Source of the DNA: Desulfobacter sp.
GTDB taxonomy: Bacteria > Desulfobacterota > Desulfobacteria > Desulfobacterales > Desulfobacteraceae
Assembly (NCBI GenBank): GCA_030145005.1
Contig: JAQYWJ010000114.1
Location: forward strand, 1-6,904
Direction: 5' to 3'
DNA length: 6,904 nt
This document shows positions 1 to 4,158 of this stretch, one piece after another. Position numbers and translations under genes: made by a program. Position 1 is the stretch's first letter. Each line of letters begins with the position of its first letter. A model generated the notes under the pieces. The model was not told the DNA's origin, did no database searches, and saw only the letters and a program-made list of their open reading frames with translations.

Positions 1-950
1 CTTCTTGGCGGGGAGTTGAAATGGCGCACGGCAAACTGAACTTTGTCATCAATTGAATTTAATTCATGATGGTGCTGTTCAATACATTTTAATCGTTTTA
101 ATAGCCCGGATTGATTAGCAATCTGAATGTTCAGTCCCGGGCGTGCATTAAGCTCCAGAATCATCGGGCCCTGATTTTTATCCAGAACAATATCCACTCC
201 CTGGTATGCAAGACCGGTCATTTCATAACACCGAGAGGCAATCTCCAGCAATTTTTCCCAGAAAGGAATTTTAATGTTGGTTACCGGGTGTCCGGTATCA
301 GGATGTCTGGTGATAATGGTATCTTTCCAGACAGCAGAAAGCGTGATACCTGTCGCAATATTGACTCCTGCACCGATAGCGCCCTGATGGAGATTGGCTT
401 TGCCGTCTGACATCCGGGTGGGCAGACGCACCATTGACATGACCGGGATACCGAAGAAAACAATAATGCGGATATCCGGAACCCCCATATAAGAAATTGG
501 CTCAAATATCAGATCCGGCTGTACCCGGTACTCAATGATGGCTTTATCGGATTGTCCGCCAAGACTGTACAGGCCGCTTAAAATATTGGAAATATGATAT
601 CTGAGTTCATCAGAAGTCATAAAGTTGCCGCTTGCTTTCCGGTACATATCCCTTGCACGGTCGGCAATCACCACAATTCCGTTACCGCCGCTACCGCAAG
701 CAGGTTTAACGACAAAGCCATCTTGATGCTTGATAATATCGTCAATATCCTGGATCTGACGTTCGATTTCTATGACAGCATAAAGCTCGGGAACCGGAAT
801 TCCGGCTTCTATAGCAAGCTGCTTTGTCTTTAATTTATTATCAACAAGGGGATATTTGTTTCGGCTGTTATATTTCAGGGTATAGTTTGCATTTCTATTG
901 TTAATGCCCAGAATACCTTTTTGTGAAAGTAGTTTAAAATAGTTAAACAT
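1..950 (-). CDS. RimK-related ATP-grasp ligase (alpha-L-glutamate ligase-like), 3' end cut by window
   Basis: I translated this frame by hand: 316 codons are open from ATG at 950-948 to the window edge with no stop, so the C-terminus is missing, probably by only a few residues given the usual length of about 320-340. The N-terminus has the family signature GILGINNRNANY (residues 12-23) and a YPLVDNKLKTK stretch (33-43). The ATP-grasp core shows K82 with the glycine-rich loop GSGGNG (86-91), hinge-region E140, PDIR (158-161), R175, D253 and the metal-binding ELNARPG (E266, N268). Family knowledge: this is the alpha-L-glutamate ligase-related branch of ATP-grasp enzymes, expected to form an amide bond between an amino acid and a carboxylate through an acyl phosphate. 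It lacks a signal peptide, so it should be cytoplasmic. Its ATG lies inside the end of the preceding membrane-protein gene (8-nt overlap), with AGGA about 9 nt upstream, which implies translational coupling. The substrate cannot be read from the sequence. Confidence 0.93.
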   Translation of the reverse strand, partial: MFNYFKLLSQKGILGINNRNANYTLKYNSRNKYPLVDNKLKTKQLAIEAGIPVPELYAVIEIERQIQDIDDIIKHQDGFVVKPACGSGGNGIVVIADRARDMYRKASGNFMTSDELRYHISNILSGLYSLGGQSDKAIIEYRVQPDLIFEPISYMGVPDIRIIVFFGIPVMSMVRLPTRMSDGKANLHQGAIGAGVNIATGITLSAVWKDTIITRHPDTGHPVTNIKIPFWEKLLEIASRCYEMTGLAYQGVDIVLDKNQGPMILELNARPGLNIQIANQSGLLKRLKCIEQHHHELNSIDDKVQFAVRHFNSPPR

Positions 951-2478
951 TATTTGTTTTCCTGACAAATTCCTTGAAACGGTAGAGTTCAATCAGGCGG
1001 AAACCTGAATACCGGCCCAACAGAAGGGTGATGCCAAACAGGATGAAAAGCAATTCCGGGAAAAAAAACATGATATGTTCAATAATTTGATTTTTGATCA
1101 CAAAATAAATCACAGCAGATACAAACAATGTCCCAAGCCCTTGGCTCAAAGCTTCTCCGGGTCCTCTTTCATCCCAGACTATGGACATTCTTTCTATCGC
1201 CATTGACAGAATAATAATAGGGAAAAGGGATACAGATAATCCAAGAGGCAGGCCCATATTATATGTAAAGATATTTAAGCCTGCTATGATGATGATAACA
1301 GCAATTAATATTGCTGATAATCTGGGGACAACAAGCAGTTTCAAGTTTTCCAGGTAAAACCGGATGGCAAGGCCGATAGCAATAACAAATGAAAACAGGA
1401 TGATTCCCCACAGCAGTTGGGTTTCCCTGAAAGACAGTGCAATCAGAACCGGCATAAAGGTTCCGAATGTTTTAATTCCGATAATATTTCTGAAAATTAC
1501 CACCAGTAACGCACCTAAAGGAATCAGCAGTATCACACGGTATATAATCTGGTTCTGGATGGGTAGGTTCAGTAATGAAAATTTAAAAAAATGGGGAGAT
1601 GTGAGTTTGCTTTGCAAAATTGCGCTTTGAATCGCTTCAGTCTCATTTTTCTGGGCAGTTATCTGGATCTGGGGATTTGTTCCTCCCCGGATTTTATACA
1701 GGGGCTCAGAGCCTCTCCACCAAGCGATATAACTTTCCGGGATATCACCGCCTGAATTGTCAGGATTATAGCTTTTCCATTTTTTCTGATAATATACTTC
1801 CAGCCAGCTTACCATTTTCACCTGAAGGGTTTCTTCTCTTAGATCAAAACCGTGAACCAGTTGGGCGGGAATGCCTGCCAATGCCAGCAATTTGACGGCG
1901 GTTTCAATTTTTTTTGTTGTTGAAGCGGTTTCTTTTCCTAACAGCAAGGCAACATTTTCATCAATCCCGGGGGAATTCAGCTGCTTGAATAAATTTCCAA
2001 TAACGGTATTCAAGTCTGCAGAATGTTTATAAATATCATTCCATAATCGGTTTGCTGCACTTAAGTAAGGCGCGTCAAGCGGAGGGGTTGATATTTCTCC
2101 GGGTTTTAACTTGTCGAGCTTTTTATTGGCTGTTTTCTGGACAAGAACCCGGTAATATAGGTGCTGTCTTCCTTTTGTTTTTCGGATGGACCAGACGGCT
2201 TTTCGGTTGTTGTTCTTTTTTAATGTAATCAGACCGTATTTTCCCGACAGGAAATGTTCAGAATTAATGGTGAAATTTTCAGATTCACCGGGTAAAAACA
2301 GGCCGGCTTTTAATGATTTGTTACCAGCATCCACTGACAGCCTGATTTCAATATCCCAGAGGTTAGATGTTTTGTCAGGTGTAAGGGGAAAGTTCAGAAA
2401 ATAGTATTTAAAAATAAAAATTCCGGACCCAAGAAAGATAAACATGCCCGATAAAATAAATAGTTGAAATTTTTTCAT
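943..2478 (-). CDS. Membrane protein: inactive transglutaminase-like domain fused to seven TM helices
   Basis: The protein has 511 aa. Residues 8-27 form an N-terminal membrane anchor. Residues about 33-305 form a periplasmic domain, and about 312-490 contain seven hydrophobic segments (roughly 312-330, 338-350, 353-373, 384-405, 409-428, 445-462, 468-488). Family-typical cytoplasmic/loop motifs are visible: FGTFMPVLIAL (338-348), VVPRLSA (383-389), IVWDERG (433-439) and a C-terminal RYSGFRLIELYRFKEF. Within the periplasmic part, residues 184-241 align by eye with the transglutaminase core (AGIPAQLVHGF, then WLEVYY, then YNPDN). However, the catalytic Cys position is Thr/Ser (TAST, 184-187) and the His before WxEV is Ser224, so it should bind rather than cleave or crosslink. 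This matches the Pfam families for inactive transglutaminase fused to 7TM (annotated elsewhere as UUP1 family). ATGA overlap with the upstream protease gene and an 8-nt overlap with the downstream ligase gene mark one operon. Likely role: membrane receptor or transducer linking the two enzymes (inference). Confidence 0.92.
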   Translation of the reverse strand: MKKFQLFILSGMFIFLGSGIFIFKYYFLNFPLTPDKTSNLWDIEIRLSVDAGNKSLKAGLFLPGESENFTINSEHFLSGKYGLITLKKNNNRKAVWSIRKTKGRQHLYYRVLVQKTANKKLDKLKPGEISTPPLDAPYLSAANRLWNDIYKHSADLNTVIGNLFKQLNSPGIDENVALLLGKETASTTKKIETAVKLLALAGIPAQLVHGFDLREETLQVKMVSWLEVYYQKKWKSYNPDNSGGDIPESYIAWWRGSEPLYKIRGGTNPQIQITAQKNETEAIQSAILQSKLTSPHFFKFSLLNLPIQNQIIYRVILLIPLGALLVVIFRNIIGIKTFGTFMPVLIALSFRETQLLWGIILFSFVIAIGLAIRFYLENLKLLVVPRLSAILIAVIIIIAGLNIFTYNMGLPLGLSVSLFPIIILSMAIERMSIVWDERGPGEALSQGLGTLFVSAVIYFVIKNQIIEHIMFFFPELLFILFGITLLLGRYSGFRLIELYRFKEFVRKTNNV

Positions 2479-3002
2479 TGTTCATCCAGTTGCACCGGCA
2501 CTTTGCACCGCGGTTTATGGGTAAAGATGGCAGAAGGATCAATGATAAAATCATTCTCTAAGTCTCTCCTTCCGATCAGGATCTGATAGTTGAAATTGCG
2601 TCTGTCCATCAGACTCATTTTAATTTCTTTATGAATGCCGGCTAAGCAGATCTCCATATTGACAACCGGACGTTCTTCAAGACCTCCACCTTTGCGCTTG
2701 ATTCTGATGATGTCAATTACTTTTTTTTCAACAAAGATTTGTTTGGGGTTTGTTTTTTTTGAATTGTCCCTCAGCTCAAAACTTACCCACGCCGCTTTCT
2801 CCCGGTCAAACTTTTTCAGGTTATAGGCATTAATTGCAGACCCCTTTGCGCCGGTATCCATTTTTGCACGCAGTCTCAGATTTCCAGGGTACACACGGAT
2901 CATCTCAAGCCATCCGATGATTTCCTTGCTTTCAACCGGTATGGAAAACATAGGCAAAAAGAGGGAGGAACAGATTAGTATCAATATATATTTTTTTATC
3001 AA
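2475..3002 (-). CDS. Secreted retropepsin-like peptidase ('ATP-dependent zinc protease' / DUF785 family), TTG start
   Basis: The protein has 175 aa. A basic MIKK start and hydrophobic stretch (about 5-20) give a Sec signal peptide with cleavage likely near residues 20-26. Cys11 lacks a proper lipobox, so a lipoprotein is unlikely. The mature part starts with EIIGWLEMI and carries RAKMDTGAKGSAINA (45-59), in which D49-T50-G51 is the single aspartic-protease motif of retropepsins. The second family block is LMDRRNFNYQILIGRRDL (131-148), then FIIDPS (152-157). Proteins of this family are often named ATP-dependent zinc proteases, but the DTG motif and the known fold point to a dimeric aspartic peptidase; nothing here looks like an ATP or zinc site. 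The start is TTG: no ATG, GTG or earlier TTG occurs in frame between the in-frame TGA (3032-3030) and this codon, and a good Shine-Dalgarno precedes it. It is the first gene of the operon, with a 4-nt ATGA overlap into the 7TM gene. It probably acts in the periplasm on a peptide or amide made or sensed by its partners. Confidence 0.9.
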   Translation of the reverse strand: MIKKYILILICSSLFLPMFSIPVESKEIIGWLEMIRVYPGNLRLRAKMDTGAKGSAINAYNLKKFDREKAAWVSFELRDNSKKTNPKQIFVEKKVIDIIRIKRKGGGLEERPVVNMEICLAGIHKEIKMSLMDRRNFNYQILIGRRDLENDFIIDPSAIFTHKPRCKVPVQLDEQ

Positions 3003-3008
3003 TATTTT

Positions 3009-3014
3009 TCCTTT
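3009..3014 (-). promoter_or_regulatory. Shine-Dalgarno deciding the TTG start of the retropepsin-like gene
   Basis: AAAGGA on the minus strand lies 6 nt upstream of the TTG at 3002-3000. The ATG at 3033-3031 is in another frame, and an in-frame stop overlaps it, so this site fixes the initiation codon as TTG. Confidence 0.65.
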
Positions 3015-3031
3015 GCGAGTTATCTTTATTC

Positions 3032-3062
3032 ATTATAAATTCGGTTAGAAAATCTTTATAAT
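3032..3062 (-). promoter_or_regulatory. Candidate promoter/operator of the leftward operon: AT-rich dyad with TATAAT
   Basis: On the minus strand TATAAT (3037-3032) sits about 30 nt upstream of the TTG start. It is part of a perfect 8-bp inverted repeat, ATTATAAA (3032-3039) and TTTATAAT (3055-3062), separated by 15 bp, so half-site centres are 23 bp apart. No convincing -35 is visible at 16-18 bp. The arrangement could be a regulator-bound promoter, but the region is very AT-rich and a chance dyad is possible. Confidence 0.3.
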
Positions 3063-3291
3063 TTTATCTATTGATGGGCCTGTAAAAAGCCAGGGCGCTT
3101 AAAATACCCTATTTTTTTTAGGATATCAACGAGGAAATTCATACCACTATTCAAAATGGTTCGCAAAGATTTTTATTCATAGATATGACTAGCAAGCCCT
3201 TAAAAAGTCAGACCGGTGTCGGTTTATATGGCAATGCCGGGAAGGCTTTATGGCTTTGGCAGTGACAGCTTTTTCATTAGTTTCGGAAAAT
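3063..3291. other. Divergent intergenic stretch without recognised gene
   Basis: This is the middle of the 418-bp gap between the leftward operon and tpx. I found no ORF with a convincing ribosome site, no tRNA and no strong hairpin. A T8 run (3112-3119) follows only a 4-bp AGGG/CCCT stem (3092-3110), too weak to call a terminator. A 26-codon ATG frame at 3185-3265 has no ribosome site and no recognisable sequence. The stretch could hold an upstream promoter, a small RNA or decayed sequence; nothing decides between them. Confidence 0.4.
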
Positions 3292-3318
3292 TTGAAATAG
3301 CCGATATCGCCATTATTC

Positions 3319-3348
3319 TTTACAAAAGGTCGGCATGGAGGATATTAT
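3319..3348 (+). promoter_or_regulatory. Candidate sigma-70-type promoter for tpx
   Basis: TTTACA (3319-3324) and TATTAT (3343-3348) are 18 bp apart and match the -35 and -10 consensus well. Transcription would start near 3355, giving a leader of about 65 nt before the tpx ATG. A weaker alternative is TTGAAA (3292-3297) with TATTCT (3314-3319), starting near 3326. The two choices matter because only the second would place the upstream small ORF and its Shine-Dalgarno on the mRNA. Confidence 0.4.
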
Positions 3349-3358
3349 GATACATAAT
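3344..3358. promoter_or_regulatory. Perfect 6-3-6 dyad overlapping the tpx -10 region (candidate operator)
   Basis: ATTATGATACATAAT is a perfect inverted repeat (ATTATG, spacer ATA, CATAAT) that overlaps the candidate -10 box and the expected start site of tpx. Its position is that of a repressor site. It resembles the general size of Fur/PerR-type boxes but does not match either consensus closely, so the regulator is not named. Confidence 0.3.
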
Positions 3359-3454
3359 TTTTCCAGATCGACACGCGATTATTCAAACGAAACGTATGAA
3401 GACAAAAAAGGAGAACATTCATGGGATCTACTACTCTTGGTGGAAATCCGGTAA
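3347..3454 (+). CDS. Possible 35-aa leader ORF overlapping the tpx start
   Basis: ATG at 3347 is preceded by GGAGG (3337-3341) with a 5-nt spacer, a stronger signal than chance would usually give. The frame encodes 35 residues starting MIHNFSRSTRDYSNETYEDK and ends with TAA at 3452-3454, 34 nt inside tpx in another frame. The peptide is polar and unlike any family I recognise. It could be a leader peptide that couples translation into tpx, or a fortuitous frame; the candidate promoter at 3319-3348 would start transcription after this ATG and so argue against it. Confidence 0.2.
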   Translation: MIHNFSRSTRDYSNETYEDKKGEHSWDLLLLVEIR

Positions 3455-3921
3455 CTCTGGCTGGTGATTTTCCCCGAATCGGTGAACAGGCAAAAGATTT
3501 TAAACTTGTGGGACAGGATTTGTCCGACATAAAACTATCTGACTTTGCCGGTAAACAGGTGGTACTCAACATTTTTCCAAGTCTTGACACCCCCGTCTGT
3601 GCCACAGCTGTTCGTAAATTTAATGAAACAGCGTGTACCAGGAAAAATACGGTTGTGCTCTGTATCTCAGGGGATCTGCCCTTTGCCCACAAACGTTTCT
3701 GCGTTGCCGAGGGCATTGAGGATGTTGTGACTGCATCTGCCTTCCGTAATTCGCAGTTTGCTCTTGACTATGGTGTGGCGATACAGGACGGACCGCTGGC
3801 CGGTCTTACGGCCCGGGCCGTTGTTGTTCTCAATGCATCCGGTGAGGTGATTCATGCCCAGCTTGTGCCGGAGATCAAACAGGAACCTGATTATGAATCT
3901 GCGCTGTCTGCACTTTCGTAA
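3421..3921 (+). CDS. tpx: Thiol peroxidase, atypical 2-Cys peroxiredoxin Tpx
   Basis: The protein has 166 aa, the normal length of the family. It reduces H2O2 and organic hydroperoxides with electrons from thioredoxin. The sequence follows Escherichia coli Tpx closely along its whole length: GNPVTLAG near the N-terminus, LVGQDLSDIKLSDFAGK (29-45), then LNIFPSLDTPVC with the peroxidatic Cys60 and Thr57, VLCISGDLPFA, then RFC with the resolving Cys94, and ARAVVVLN with the conserved Arg132. Both cysteines needed for the intramolecular disulfide are present. Extra cysteines are Cys72 and Cys81; Cys81 is shared with E. coli, Cys72 is not. There is no signal peptide, so it is cytoplasmic or nearly so. 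AAGGAG (3408-3413) lies 7 nt upstream of the ATG. It is probably a single-gene unit: a hairpin follows the stop, although asmA was much closer before the mobile element inserted. In an anaerobe this enzyme would protect against transient oxygen exposure (inference). Confidence 0.97.
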   Translation: MGSTTLGGNPVTLAGDFPRIGEQAKDFKLVGQDLSDIKLSDFAGKQVVLNIFPSLDTPVCATAVRKFNETACTRKNTVVLCISGDLPFAHKRFCVAEGIEDVVTASAFRNSQFALDYGVAIQDGPLAGLTARAVVVLNASGEVIHAQLVPEIKQEPDYESALSALS

Positions 3922-3942
3922 CCAGTAAAAAATAGAACAAGC

Positions 3943-3984
3943 GCCCATCCGGAAACCGGCTGAAAAGATTATTTCCGGATGGGC
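3943..3984 (+). terminator. 13-bp perfect hairpin after tpx, terminator-like but without a U-tract
   Basis: GCCCATCCGGAAA (3943-3955) pairs perfectly with TTTCCGGATGGGC (3972-3984) across a 16-nt loop, 21 nt after the tpx stop. The sequence after the stem, ATTACTAAATA, has no run of Ts, and the minus strand does not offer a clear one either. It may be an inefficient or factor-assisted terminator, or an mRNA-stabilising 3' hairpin. Confidence 0.5.
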
Positions 3985-3989
3985 ATTAC

Positions 3990-3995
3990 TAAATA
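3990..3995. repeat. Left copy of 6-bp target-site duplication TAAATA
   Basis: TAAATA directly abuts the left end of the inverted-repeat element and is identical to the copy at 4137-4142. The pair marks an insertion event. Confidence 0.6.
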
Positions 3996-4136
3996 GTGTC
4001 TGAACGAAAACTTGGAAATTTTGTCGAGTACAAGGCGGGCGCAAATTTTAACCGGATGAATACATTGAGTGTTTTGAGGATTAAAATTTGCGGCCAACGA
4101 AGTAATCGGCAAAATTTACGGTTTTCGGTCGGGCAC
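3996..4136. mobile_element. 141-bp MITE-like imperfect palindrome between tpx and asmA
   Basis: The left arm (3996-4051, 56 nt) and right arm (4081-4136, 56 nt) are inverted copies at roughly three quarters identity, allowing two single-base gaps, around a 29-nt centre (4052-4080). Ends are GTGTCTGAACGAAAAC and, on the other strand, GTGCCCGACCGAAAAC. The inner part is a perfect 11-bp pair, GCAAATTTTAA with TTAAAATTTGC. It is bounded by identical TAAATA repeats. It has no ORF, so if mobile it needs a transposase supplied elsewhere. The same palindrome would fold into one long hairpin if transcribed. I could not assign it to a named family; the ends should be compared with IS elements of the same genome. 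Confidence 0.65.
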
Positions 4137-4142
4137 TAAATA
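4137..4142. repeat. Right copy of 6-bp target-site duplication TAAATA
   Basis: This copy is identical to the left one at 3990-3995. Only 4 bp separate it from the Shine-Dalgarno AAGGAG (4147-4152) of the AsmA gene, so the insertion falls immediately upstream of that gene's translation signals. Confidence 0.6.
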
Positions 4143-4158
4143 CTTCAAGGAGTTTGGT

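Noticed and set aside
111..833. Plus-strand ORFs of 99 and 79 codons and a minus ORF at 281-505
   Set aside because: They lie in other frames of the ATP-grasp gene, whose own frame is open from 950 to 1 with clear family motifs.
3092..3119. AGGG/CCCT stem followed by eight Ts, terminator-like on the plus strand
   Set aside because: The stem is only 4 bp with an 11-nt loop, and no plus-strand gene lies upstream to terminate.
3185..3265. Small ATG frame of 26 codons in the intergenic region
   Set aside because: No ribosome-binding site, no recognisable sequence and no neighbour that suggests a role.
3344..3358. PerR or Fur box assignment for the tpx dyad
   Set aside because: The half-sites (ATTATG/CATAAT) differ from both consensus patterns; only an unnamed dyad is supported.
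3345..4044. Minus-strand ORFs of 123 and 125 codons over tpx
   Set aside because: They are antisense shadows of a full-length, motif-complete tpx; no family features or good ribosome sites.
4115..4142. Hybrid promoter for asmA made of TTTACG in the element end and TAAATA of the target repeat, 16 bp apart
   Set aside because: The -10 match is poor, and the transcript would start on the asmA Shine-Dalgarno itself, so it could not work normally.
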